A stretch of 64,000 bases of DNA from Mastacembelus armatus (Eukaryota > Chordata > Actinopteri > Synbranchiformes > Mastacembelidae): assembly GCF_900324485.2 (NCBI RefSeq), contig NC_046649.1, positions 20,207,665 through 20,271,664 of the forward strand. Direction: 5' to 3'. Each line of letters opens with the position of its first letter. The stretch's first letter is position 1. Position numbers and translations under genes: made by a program. This document shows, piece by piece, positions 38,200 through 49,192 of the stretch. The notes under the pieces were generated by a model. That model was not told where the DNA came from. It made no database searches and was given only the letters and a program-made list of their open reading frames with translations.

Positions 38200-38906
38200 T
38201 GTGATTTATGATAAATAAATGATTAGTTGTTTACAATAACTAAGAAACCACAGTGACAACAAAGAGGGAGGGAAACTGAACCCGATGCTACTTCTTCCGG
38301 ACCGGTTCCGCCAAAGATCGTTTAGGCTAAAGATGAATCACTCCGTGCTTAAAAACAAACTTTTTGTGCGACATTGACTGAAGCTCTATAAACTGGTCAA
38401 AAAGGTGAAAGAATAGCTTCTACCTTGGCATCGATATTTCAGCCAAAAATCAGAAATAAATCAGAGGGTGACAATTTTCAATTAATCGCAATTACTATTT
38501 TTATCGGGTTTTTTTTCGCCCTTTTGTGCAGTGGGTCTGTATTTTAGAATGAAGTGACCTATTTGTAGCTCGAAGGTCAGAGCAGCAGAAAAATACCAAA
38601 AAAAAGAAAAACGTAAAAGACGTGATAATTAATTTTATATATTTAAGTAGTATCAATAATACACCAGTTAAGAAAAGGCTACTTAATAAAACTGAGTTTT
38701 ACGAAGAGAGAAAATAGGTACAGGAGTGAGCACTCCTGTGTGCGCTCTTAAAGGGGAACAGATATTCCTCCCAGAAGGTTCCGGCGGTCCATGTGGTCGG
38801 AAGTATTTTGTTGAAGGATTTGTGGAAAGCAAACGTGCCCGTGTTCATCACGATGTTAAATTAAAAGATTACTTCTGTTTAAATCAGTTCGTCATTCACC
38901 GGAGAA
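38200..38906. promoter_or_regulatory. Shared divergent promoter region of parp2 and mettl17
   Basis: The two start codons face away from each other across 707 bases with no other gene between them. The strip contains ETS-like TTCCGG sites close to the parp2 start (near 38293) and at about 38780 before mettl17, a pattern usual in TATA-less bidirectional promoters. The start sites themselves cannot be read from the sequence. Confidence 0.5.
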
Positions 38907-40849
38907 ATGGCATCACGGAGTTATAGTGTCTGTGTCCTCTGTCAGAGGGCGGTTGTCGTGAAGATGATGTGCAGGGTGAGTGTAGTTTATGGGTGTCATT
39001 GAACGCAGCATCTTTCCCATGGAGGTCAGGCAGAGAAACTTAAAATATATATTTGCTTCTTTCCCACTTTCCAAGTCTTCCTGTAATTAACATATTATTA
39101 ACCACAATTACAGCACTATAGAATAGTCTGTATATTCACGTGCAGTTTTCTAAATCAATTATTTGTTAACAAATAAGATTAATTAATAATGTGTAGATTC
39201 TAAATTCAGACACTCAACAGGCAAATAACTGTCCAACATAAACAGGTTTTCTTGATGAGTTTCTTTTGTTGAATTATGCTGATTTTTCTTTGCTGTTCAT
39301 GTAATACAGATTACTTTTTTTTTTCAGGATATGTTTTACAATGTGGGAGTCAAAATGTACATTGTGAATTTTCTGCAAATCCACCTTAAAAATAGCCATT
39401 TGCCATTGCTGCTAATGTGTCAGTTAATCAGTAAACATTTTTTTGCTTTAATCCTCAACCAGTTTAAAAAGGGGATAAAGAAACATTAGTTTTTGTTTTT
39501 CATCCTCAGGGAATGAGTGCTGCTGCACACCCGCAGTCTCAGGTTGATTTCCTAAAGGGAGAGCGACACAGGAAGCACCCAGGTGTGACCAATCTGAAAA
39601 CTCTGCATCTCCCTGAAGAACTCCAGATGGCTGCGCGGTCGATTATTCGCAGTGCGTTCAGTTACGATTGTGGCTCTCATTTTGTAAACAATCATTTTTC
39701 TGTAGCTTTACATGCCCTGAATCTCTACCTGTAGGAGCTCAGGTGACTCGGTTGACTGAGCGCAGTCACGGTCTCACAAACTTCCTGTGGAGCAGAAAGC
39801 GAGCAGTCGAGGACGTGACTCTAAGGCAGAAAGCTGTTAGCTTGGAGAAAGAACTTTGGGAAAAAGCGGTGGAGAAAAGAGAAGGTTGGTGGCACACTGA
39901 AAATCCAAAAATGAAAGAGTGATGTACAGGTATATCATAAAATGCAGCAGCTGAAAAAAAGTGAATGTGCTTCATATTGCAGATATAGATGAACAAGCGC
40001 TGGAAGACCGCATTAGGAAGAAAGTGTTGTCAGACCTCAGAAGAACAACATATCACTGGACTCCCATGAAGTACGATGCATTATCTGCACATTCTTTCAT
40101 ATATGTATATATACTATCTATGAATTTACTGATTTTGTTTTTTTTGCAAGGTTTAATGGAAGCAAAAATATTATCACATTGATACTTTCTCTATGTAAAA
40201 ATTAGGAAGATAATTTCAGTGCATTAAAATTCGATGCCATTAATTCAGGCTTCAAACAAAGTTAGACATGGGGTGACAGTGTGTGACATTCTGGAGCTTC
40301 ATTTCTCTTTTTCTGGCCTGAGATGTAGATGATCTCACTCTGTGTTTCAGGTATGATGAAGAATTAAGTGTAGTGTACATGGCGGCTCGGCTGGCCGGGG
40401 GCTACGCAGCAGTAAGGAGAGCTCTAAATGAGGTATGAGCAAGTGGTGGTGATTATAGGTTAACTCACACTCAAAAATGACAAAATGAAATGTCCTGATT
40501 ACTGAGATTTATAATCTCTGGGTGTGTTAGGAGTCAAACATCTGGCTTTTCTGTTCTAAATGTTTTCTCATTATTTACCATTCCAGATAACGAAGAGGGA
40601 TCCTGCATTTGCCCCTAAGTCTCTCTTGGATTTTGGTTCAGGGCTGGGAACAGTTGTCTGGTTAGTGAACAACACTGGTCCAACTCTTAAGAGAATTTTT
40701 GATCCAATTACAAGAGTCTAAACTGAGTCTTTCTCCTGCAGGGCGTCACACTCATGCTGGAGCAACACCCTGAAGGAGATGGTATGTGTAGACAGCTCTG
40801 GGCCGATGAACATCCTGGCAGAACGACTTCTCAAAGGTGCGCACACACA

Positions 40850-40890
<41 letters not shown>

Positions 40891-42842
40891 AATCTTTTTA
40901 TTCAGTTCAGATTTGCTGTATTTATCTTTGGTCCCTCATCAGAGAATCTAAACACTTTTGCTTTTTATTGAGCAGGGGATGATGAAAGAGCTGAACCTCA
41001 CATCCAACAAGTCTATTTCAGACAGTTCCTCCCTGTTTCTCCAAAGGTGTGACCCCCCCCCTCTATTTCATTTCAACAACAGAAAAACACAGTTAATGAA
41101 TGTGTGACAAAAAAGCAGCATTACTTACAGTAAACTGATTTGGGAGATATTAATATAATATAAAATGTGAAAGAGAAGGAACCCTGACAGAGCTATGTTC
41201 CTCCTCTCAGGTGCAGTTTGACTTGGTAGTTGCAGCCTTCACCCTGTCAGAGCTTCCCAGTGTGAAAGAGCGTGAAGACGCAGTGCTCACTCTGTGGAGG
41301 AAGACAAGCTCATATCTGGTTGGTTGAAATAGTGATATAACTGTGTGTGAGGCTGTTCTCCTTATTTTAGTCAATGAGTTATTTTGTGTATGCATTATGT
41401 TTAGAGCTGCTCTGCTAGAGGTTCTGTCTTATTTAATGACATTAGATTATGTTCTGCTGTAGGTGCTGGTGGAAAATGGGACCAAAGAGGGCCATAAGAT
41501 TCTTATGGAGGCTAGAGACACTATATTAAAGGTACCAAAATATAATCGATCAAAAAGCTCTTTAGAGAAGTGCTGTCGTGACACGGTTTAAAGAAGCTGA
41601 CGGATCACTACAGTTTTGTTTTTCCATCTCCAGAAACAAGAGACGACCGTTTATGACTCAAGACCTGCTTCAGTGTTTGCTCCAGTATGTTTTAAATCCC
41701 AGCTGTTTTTATAAAATATCATCCACACTTTGTACCAGCAGTTTTACAGCTTTATTGCTTTGTGTCTGATGTTTTTCTAGTGTCCACATGAACTGATTTG
41801 TCCTAAACTGGCCCGTGAGCCAGTCATCCCCTGCAACTTCCAGCAGCTGTACCAGCCTCTGCCTCTGCCTGGGGTGAGACTCTGGACTACATGTGTGCTT
41901 CAAGCCATGTTTTCAGACATCAGTTAGTCAAGCGTGCAAGTTCATTATTCACCTCGGAAAAGTCCGTTAATTTGACTGAATTTGTCTAATAGTAAGTTTG
42001 TGTAAAACATCTGGAGGTGGACTGCTGTCTTTGTTGACTGCTCTCATTTGATTACTCATATAAAATGTACTTTATTCACTCCGCACCAAAGCAGCTGAAA
42101 CAAACTCCATAAAAATCTTCATTTGTCTTTACAAACCAGCAAACATCAGATTCCATGTCAGTTTTTCTTTTTTTAGCACAACGAACACCAGACGGAGAAG
42201 TTCAGTTACCTGATTCTGACTCGGGCAGAACCAGCGGTGGTCAACACTTTGGACTGGGCGAGGCTGATCGCACCGGTGCAGCGCAGAACGAGACATGTCC
42301 ACTGTCGGATGTGCTGCTCGGATGGACAGTTACAACATGTGGTGGTGACAGCGCGAAAACACAGCAGGTGAAGGTCAAACTCAGCAGCAACATGGGTTTG
42401 CTCATGTTTGTGTAAAAAGTATACAAATAGATTGTAAACTTTTATGAAAGTAGACACTGAAGCTGGGTTTAGATTGAATTTTTTTTGTACCAGTGCTAAT
42501 ACAATGCCAATCTAGGTTTATAAACATGTTTCTCAAATATAAAACAGATGTGCAAGGAGTTTTCTTAAATGAGATTGTCTAAAGTTGGCTAAATGATACA
42601 TAAGGCTGTAAATCCGACCTGACTCTCCTGCCAGCTGTTGTGAAACTCTTTGCTAGGGTTACATATTATAATCATTTGTTATTTAGTTTTCTTGTTTTTA
42701 TCATTGTGGCTTGCCTCCCTCAATTGTGTGTTATGTCCTCTCCATCAGGGATGCGTACCGCTGTGCTCGGAGCAGTGACTGGGGAGATTGGCTGCCAATC
42801 TTTCCGAAGGTCACTGAAGATGATCAGAGTGGTTCAGAGTGA
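38907..42842 (+). CDS. mettl17: Mitochondrial ribosome assembly factor METTL17 (Rsm22 family)
   Basis: METTL17 binds the mitochondrial small ribosomal subunit and is needed for its assembly and for mitochondrial translation. Fourteen exons join in phase to 458 residues: 38907-38975, 39510-39651, 39735-39884, 39983-40070, 40351-40432, 40587-40660, 40742-40836, 40976-41046, 41211-41318, 41463-41531, 41634-41684, 41781-41873, 42177-42367, 42749-42842. Exon 1 gives a basic, acid-free leader ([20 protein letters not shown]) suited to mitochondrial import. The methyltransferase fold shows motif [15 protein letters not shown] in exon 6. Exons 12-13 contain [18 protein letters not shown] and CRMCC, the cysteines that in the human protein hold an Fe-S cluster. 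The family belongs to the Rsm22 methyltransferases, though catalysis is debated. Orthology is clear. Confidence 0.95.
40840..40887. repeat. (CA)n microsatellite in a mettl17 intron
   Basis: About 20 CA units start four bases after the donor of exon 7 (CTCAAAG/GTGCGCAC), so the repeat almost abuts the splice site. Length change here could affect splicing, which is inference. Confidence 0.9.
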
Positions 42843-43006
42843 TGACTTCAGACTTTGGAACCAATGGGAACACACTAAAACTGAGACAAGCCTCCTGCCC
42901 CAGAGACACAAGCTGTTGGATAAATGGAACACCTGTGTTTTATTGTGGAAGCTGTTAAAATTCTGACTCACAGAACAACTATTGATTGGTTTTCAAACAG
43001 TACTTC

Positions 43007-43012
43007 AATAAA
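43007..43012 (+). terminator. Poly(A) signal of mettl17
   Basis: AATAAA 165 bases after the mettl17 stop and the first in that 3' UTR. Expected cleavage is at about 43025-43040, which overlaps the end of sdr39u1 on the other strand. Confidence 0.75.
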
Positions 43013-43037
43013 AAGCCCATGTTGCTGTACTTCAAAC

Positions 43038-43043
43038 TTTATT
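43038..43043 (-). terminator. Poly(A) signal of sdr39u1
   Basis: TTTATT on the plus strand is AATAAA on the minus strand, about 170 bases after the sdr39u1 stop codon. Cleavage is expected at about 43010-43025. Confidence 0.7.
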
Positions 43044-43214
43044 TTGCATGAACTTAAACTGTTGTCCATTTCTTGTAAAAATCTGTAACAGGTCCCACGT
43101 CCAGAAGAACCACTGATCATGTGCTGACCATTTTTGATCATGTGTTCTTGTTGAGTTGTGATTCTAATGTTTCTCTATATATAATATAGTAGATACAAAG
43201 ATAATTATGTACAA

Positions 43215-45742
43215 TTAATTCCCAACAATCTCCTTCAGTGCTGATGTCAAGTCTGGGTACTTGTACTGAAATCCGGCCTCTAGAGTCCTCTTTGGTATGA
43301 CTTTCTGTCCCTGGCTGAGGACCACAGCCCTCTCAGAGCCCATTAGGGCATTCAAGGCAATGACTGGCACAGGTAAAACGGTGGGCCGTCTCAGGACCTT
43401 GCCCAGTTCTTTAGTGAACTCGTAGTTGGTGTTAAGTGCAGGTGCGACTCCGTTAAAGACTTGTGGTGAAGTAGAGGGAGGATCAGTAGGGGGCTCCAGG
43501 CCATGGGCGATGATTCCTGCCAAGTCCGAAGCGTGTACCCAGGGGAATGGCTGTGTCCCAGAGCCCAATGTGCCCCCGAGGCCAAGCCAGAAGGCCGGCA
43601 ACATCTGCTTCATGGCACCACCATCACGACCCAGGACTAACCCTTGTGGAGGGAGGTGGAGAGATGGAGGGGAAAAAGAAGTGAATTGTTTTTGCTCCCA
43701 GCAGCTCCAAATCAAGTGGAGCAACTTATTTTTACTATTTAATTTAGTGATACAAAGAATTTTAGTCTGAAATGTTTAATGATTGCTTCTTTTTTGTAAT
43801 AAGTTATATGTATATGCACTTTACAGGAATCATTGATCATTTTTTGGCTTTTACTCTTCAGATTTTTTTTTCCATATGCTTTGCTTTTTAATTAGTAAGT
43901 TATCTTGACTGAAATACATTACAGTTGTCATTATGGGCGAGCTTGTGGGAAATGAGAAGGGTTAATTGACAGTAAGATGCATAAGAGGAAGGAAAGATTA
44001 TAGATTTTTGAATGCAGAATAAAGATGTCTTTTAATCTTTATCGTCATTGTGTTGAATTTCTTTATGAGACACATTCGTTTTACCTGAAATGCCAGGATG
44101 TACCTTTCAGTAAAACACGGGCTTTGGACGTACCAGACCTGATGACAACTTGTTTGGTGATTTTTGCCACATTCTCCGGCAGAAGTGCTGAAGCCTCCCA
44201 CTCTTTCACCAGGTTGGAAAAGAGGTCAAACGGTGTCCATTCGTGGTCCTCTGTGTACTCAGCTGTCAGACTGGGCTTGTAACAAGCTTTGAGTCACAAA
44301 GAAAAGGTAAGATTTTTCTCCAGCTGAGTTAACTCTATATTATGCAAAATGTGATTAGATAGTTCAGCCCAACTAAAATATACTTAACATTTTCCATACT
44401 CAAATGTGGTTGAACAATTTGTTGTCAGTGAGGTTCTATTTGACAGAAACGCACCTACACCTGATACCAGCACCCAGGAGTGAGGAGGGCTCGATGAAGC
44501 AGCTATGGCCTGAGCCAGAGTTTTCGTAGTGTCAATACGACTGGAGAACAAATCCTTTTTATAGCTTTCATTCCACCTGGAACAACAAATGAAAAAGATT
44601 AGAAAGGAGAGCACCTGTACCAGCCGTCACTCTAAAGAAAGGGCACTGTATCGCCTGTGTTTGTTTTTGTTTCAGCCAAGAGGTCCCATCCTTACTGTTA
44701 CTGAGAAACTCAAAGCTCTGACTATTGGGTTTTAAACTGCAGTAGGATGATGAAGATGTCACTGAGGGCTTCTGGGATGTTATAGTGACTAAATTTTTCT
44801 TTTTATAGACAAATATTAATTGGATAACTGAAAATAATCTGCAGATTAATAGTCAATTGTTACAGCCGCACTTCATACCATCGGAGTGGGTTCATGAGAT
44901 TCTCCCCAGCTAAGTTGACAGCGCCCTCACATGGAGGAAGGCCATGAGACTCCAACTCACCCTGCAGGAGCACAGAGTAGGAAAAGTACAGGAGTTTTTG
45001 TAAATAAACTCCTGTACTGGGTTTGGTGACAAGTGATTGAAAATACAGCTGTCATTTCAGGTGTCATTGTTTCTATGCAGTAATCTCAGATCATACCCAT
45101 GTTATCTTCCCCGGACCAGGCTGACGAGAGATCACTGTGACCTGGTGACCTTTGTTTCTGAGCAGGCGCGTTAGCTCACGGCCCACAAAGCCAGATCCCC
45201 CTCCTGCAAGAAAAAATACATAGGAATGCACAGACAGAAGAACCAAACCAAGGAATCCATTACAGGAAATGTGGGCGTGAGAGAAGGTTTCAAGTTTGCC
45301 AAAATAAATTTTAGACTTTTTTAACATAGGGACAGAATGCCCACAGGACCCAGACCAATGCAAAAAATAAATTAATCAACCAACCAATTAAAAATAACGA
45401 ATTATGGGTCTGAGGACGAGATTGACAGTGCGCATGCGTGCTATACATGCTTAAACACTGGGCTCATGCATTCCCCCCTTAGCAAACGTTAACTTTGGAT
45501 AACAACCAAACAACACGGTGACATTTGGGTTTAATCCCACAGCTGACACGCTCTTTTTACTCCAACTCTCCAACAAACGTGTACAAATCCAAACACTATG
45601 ACGTACAATGCGACGATAACATTTACGTTAGCTAACAGTTAGCTAGCTCATAGCGTTACATCACCCCAATAATTTTATGAATTATTTTAAATGTACATAC
45701 GATTATTTTTTTAAAATCATACATACCTATTAGGACTCTCAT
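43215..45742 (-). CDS. sdr39u1: Epimerase family protein SDR39U1
   Basis: Six exons join in phase to 302 residues: 45727-45742, 45097-45203, 44879-44961, 44455-44576, 44134-44286, 43215-43642. The first exon codes only MRVLI plus one base; the join restores GGGSGFVG, the glycine-rich NAD(P)-binding loop of extended/atypical short-chain dehydrogenases. Other family blocks are ISRQPGPGKITW, GAVNLAGENLMNPLRW, WVLVSGVACYKPSLTAEY, DLFSNLVKEWE, FPWVHASDLAGII and the C-terminal DUF1731 region ending in ALKEIVGN. All align with human SDR39U1 (about 293 residues). The enzyme's substrate is not established in any species I know of. It converges on mettl17 with overlapping 3' ends. Confidence 0.95.
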
Positions 45743-46690
45743 GACCACCAAATTACCGTCTAAGCTTGAGGTCAATAAGAAAACGTTGCTGCACCACTTC
45801 TTTATATACGTACTGCTCCAATTATGGCATAACTTAAGTCGTGTTGTTTTAGCATTTTTGGACCAGTAGGGGTCCCGTAGCTCTGCCGGATATATACGTC
45901 ATTTGTAGTTTAAACTGTAGCACAGTGTGGGAGTATAGAAGAAGAAGAAGAAGCTATATAGCAAATGGTATTTAATCTCAGGTTATCTCTACAGCTATCT
46001 ATTAATATTTATTTACTACAGTCACGTGTTTAATGCAGAGAATCACGATTTAAAAATATATTTTCAACTCAGGGGAACATGTAAGCCTAATATTTTCAAT
46101 TTCATTTAGTTTAATTAATAAAGTGCAACTCACAAATGTAATTTAACCGCAAAACAGTAATCATGAGATTGCTTTTATTATTAATTAGCTTGAACCTTAT
46201 GTTAGAAGTAAACATGTTTTTTTTTATGTCTGTAGTCCATGTGACAGTCTTTGTATTTTATTGTAAATTTAATCATTTTAATAATTAATTTGTAGTTTTC
46301 TTTATGGGTCTTTTGGTTTCCAGACATTAAAACATTAACAACAGCAAGATGAAGGAATCTTAAATAAATAAAAACGAGGGGACGAAAAACAGCAAGTAAT
46401 ATTATGAGAAAAAAATAATATAATATTATATATTAAACTCTTTGCACCTCCATCTGTTGGATCCTCTAGGTGTGTTTTGTTGATACATTGCAGGTAATTA
46501 AGTCTTGTTATTTACTACTCATTTTTATTTCATTATTGTTGTTATTTGATTATTATTTTTGTTTTATTATTGTTTGTTTGTTTTTTATTATTGGCGCTTT
46601 ATACTGCGACAGACCCGGAAGTTGTCTGTTTTCCGACGGGGGCAGCAAACACGTGGTTTTGATGAGGAGATAAATTGAGTCCCAGCTTCA
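45743..46690. other. Intergenic region upstream of sdr39u1 and of the snoRNA host gene
   Basis: The first 150 bases should hold the sdr39u1 promoter. The middle is AT-rich with a short (GAA)n run at 45937-45953. Nothing codes. A small GC-richer patch with CCGGAAG near 46615, an ETS-type site, precedes the putative start of the next transcript. Confidence 0.5.
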
Positions 46691-47556
46691 TTAACACTTC
46701 CTTTTCTTGTCGTGGTGATGGGGAACAGTCGTGTTTCGGTGGACGAACGAAGCCCAACACGTGTTCAGGCCCCTTAATGGTATATGTTCATTTTTTGTCT
46801 CTTAGATATTATTAGTAATGTCGCAGTTGTTGTGTTTATTTGTATTTCCGCACAGACCGTGAGCTCCTGTAGACCTCATGGTTTGTACTACAGACCCAAA
46901 CTCACTCGGTAAATTACAAATCAGCCCAGTGGGTGGAGAATTTACATTAAAACGACTTAACTAGTAACATAATGAGCTTCCAGGTGTGTGGGGTCTAAAT
47001 ATTTTATCAGTCACTTCATCCGCAGACACCGAAGTAGCTACAAATCTTGTCTGAGTATGTGTATTTTCTACTGCTGCTAGTACTATTAACGTTACTGCAT
47101 TTCAGTGGGCACTTTTTTATTTGTAGTCAGTGCTGTAGTCAGTCACTGCTTTGTACATTGACTTGTGAACATTTATAATAAACACTATGTAGTTAGGGCC
47201 CCTAGTCACGTTTCCAGACATTTTCATCCTAATATTTCATACAAGGACAAATAGGTCACATTATCCAACATTTGACAACAAATGCAAGAACAATAATAGC
47301 CTGCGTTTTATTTATTTTTATTCCATATAATAATTTTATTTCTCTCTCAGATTTGAGATCACTGCTGAACCCTGACCCTATATTTAAAACCAAAAAACTA
47401 AAACTATACCACACAACAGTGTAGGTACTAGATTAAACTAAGTCCAGAGACCTAAACCTGCTGCTAGAGTGCTCTAGTTTTCATCTGCATGATGAAGCAG
47501 ATGTGACATGGCCTTTGACAGATGCCAGATTTGGTAGAATAAAGCCTCTTTTAACA

Positions 47557-47641
47557 GTCAAACCTTGATGATGAGTTGCATGTGAGTCCGTGTTTCACCT
47601 GAATCTCATGATTATTCTTTCACTGCACTGATGGGTTTGAC
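47557..47641 (+). ncRNA. SNORD126: C/D-box snoRNA, SNORD126 (28S rRNA 2'-O-methylation guide)
   Basis: All parts of a C/D snoRNA are present: box C ATGATGA (47568-47574), D' CTGA (47599-47602), C'-like ATGATTA (47608-47614), D CTGA (47628-47631), and a perfect 8-bp terminal stem GTCAAACC (47557-47564) with GGTTTGAC (47634-47641). Directly before box D' is GTCCGTGTTTCA, exactly complementary to TGAAACACGGAC, a universally conserved 28S rRNA stretch. The five-base rule puts the methyl group on the middle A of GAAAC, the site assigned to SNORD126 (A1310 in older human numbering), three bases from the U18 target. Human SNORD126 also lies in an intron near PARP2 and TEP1 on 14q11.2. The mature RNA should run from about 47563 to 47636. 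Boxes, stem and guide are seen; the name rests on recalled guide and synteny. Confidence 0.85.
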
Positions 47642-48008
47642 AACACAGGTACGAGTGAGAATTTTGTTTTCTAAATTGAGACTAATTGTGTTTTCCTTTT
47701 TTATTAGGATTTAAATTCTGGCCTGGATTTATCTTGATAAGGTGAGATATCCTTTTGGTCATTTCACTGATGCATTAATTTGCGCATTATACATGATTGT
47801 GCACTGTACTGCAGGTTTGTGTCCACTTAATTGACAGAAATGCTTTTGTCTTTACAGGTAATGGAAATGCTCGGTCACCATTAGCTGCTTGTAATTTAAC
47901 CATTGTCTTAATTTGTAATGTTGAAACGCAAGTATAATTTGCTGTGTGAAAACAGTACATGTACTTCTAATCTATGTATCTAAGACTTTGTGGCAGGTTT
48001 TGTGTTGG

Positions 48009-48014
48009 AATAAA
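48009..48014 (+). terminator. Poly(A) signal of the snoRNA host transcript
   Basis: AATAAA in the last inferred exon, about 150 bases after its acceptor. Confidence 0.5.
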
Positions 48015-48039
48015 CTGCACATGTTTCTAATGAACTGGC

Positions 48040-49192
48040 TTTTGCATGTTTTGTCCTGTGACATGGTATGAAATTAAATATTACAAAATAATTTTCAGCT
48101 ATTGTAGAGCAGAGTTAATGTTTTAAGTGCAGGGTGAGAATTGAATATTGAACATGCTTGGAACATTAGTTTTACATAGAAACGTGATGTTGCTGTACTC
48201 TTTATTGGACAACAAAATTTCATTGTCTAAAAAAACAGTATAAAACAATGCTGTAAAAGCTACATGAGTAGAGTAAAACTAGTAAAGCTGAGCTCTTCAA
48301 TATGCAGCAAGAGAAATTCAATTTGGTTTTATATTACGTAAAGTAAAAAATACAACTTCAGAATCAAAATGAGAAATTAACTTGTACGTATCCAGAGTCT
48401 GCACTTAGGACAGTCCATCTACCACATTAGTTTTTAAGTGGACGTTTCAGAGTGAACATGTCAGTCCAGCTCCAGACATTTTTAAAGAGAAACATTTTCC
48501 TCTTAGTGTTTGAAAAGTAGATCTGAGTTTTCCATAAGTCATGTATGAGATTTTGTTCAGACATGTTTGGTGCAATATGTGAATGAAATGTTTCACTGCA
48601 TTAGTGGTTAAATCTTTTGACCTTAAATCTGCAGTGGTTAAGTATTTGTAAGCAGTACGGCAACATGTAATAAGTGGTTTACAACACACAATATAGGTGA
48701 AGGTATTTGATGAGTTACAATACAGTTAAACAGGTGTAGTAAAATATATCTTGATAGCAGACTTGGCAACAAATTTCTAAAATATATGTAGAAAACTACA
48801 TTCTAGTGTTTTAAACTAGTTCTGAGATATATTTTATTGAATCTTTTTACTAGTAGGAAGTTTGTTTTTCTCACAATATCTCCTGACTAGATACAGAACT
48901 TCATATTGTAGTTATTCTGTTCATTGTTATTCAGGTGTTATTCTCTGTAACAGCCACAAAGTGTAATAATGTAAAAATAGAGTATTTACAGCTACCAGTA
49001 ATTATGCAGTTTTATTATGACTGACTTCCAGTTAACTACAATTTACAAAACACATTTTATCTACAACAAAATACTGACTGGTGCTTTGGTTTCATATTTT
49101 TCAAGTGCAGCGAAGTCGAGCTCAAATCCTGCTTTAAACGAAATCTACACAGTCCACACGTAGTTTGACAAAGGTTCAGCTTCATTCAAGAT
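48040..49192. other. Probable 3' UTR of the ltb4r-like gene
   Basis: AT-rich, with no open frame of merit. TTTATT at 48201-48206 is an AATAAA on the minus strand and could end the receptor gene about 990 bases after its stop; another candidate is near 48830. The region therefore probably belongs to the receptor's 3' UTR and converges on the snoRNA host gene. Confidence 0.4.

Larger units (their letters stand above)
46697..48035 (+). ncRNA. Spliced short-ORF transcript, probable snoRNA host gene
   Basis: A three-exon model fits: about 46697-46779, 47708-47741, and 47858 to about 48035, with donors AATG/GTATAT and GATAAG/GTGAGA, acceptors TTATTAG and TTTACAG, and an AATAAA at 48009-48014. The start is a pyrimidine tract CTTCCTTTTCTT (46697-46708), like the 5'TOP of snoRNA host genes and ribosomal-protein genes. 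The only reading frame is tiny: ATG 46718 to TAA 46777, 19 residues, closing before the first splice. So the spliced product looks like a carrier for the snoRNA in intron 1. In humans SNORD126 sits in an intron of CCNB1IP1, in the same synteny block; I see no CCNB1IP1 coding sequence here. The exon model is inference from splice signals. Confidence 0.5.

Noticed and set aside
38700-38906. RNase P RNA gene in the parp2 upstream region, as in human
   Set aside because: No recognisable conserved RNase P RNA core in the gap on either strand by eye.
46718-46777. 19-residue ORF MGNSRVSVDERSPTRVQAP as a coding gene
   Set aside because: Too short, no family resemblance, and the stop lies before the first splice; kept only as part of the host transcript.
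47485-47506. Hairpin CATCTGC/GCAGATG with an ATGATGA loop, a possible second C/D snoRNA
   Set aside because: No box D at a suitable distance and no guide match; the real snoRNA starts 50 bases downstream.
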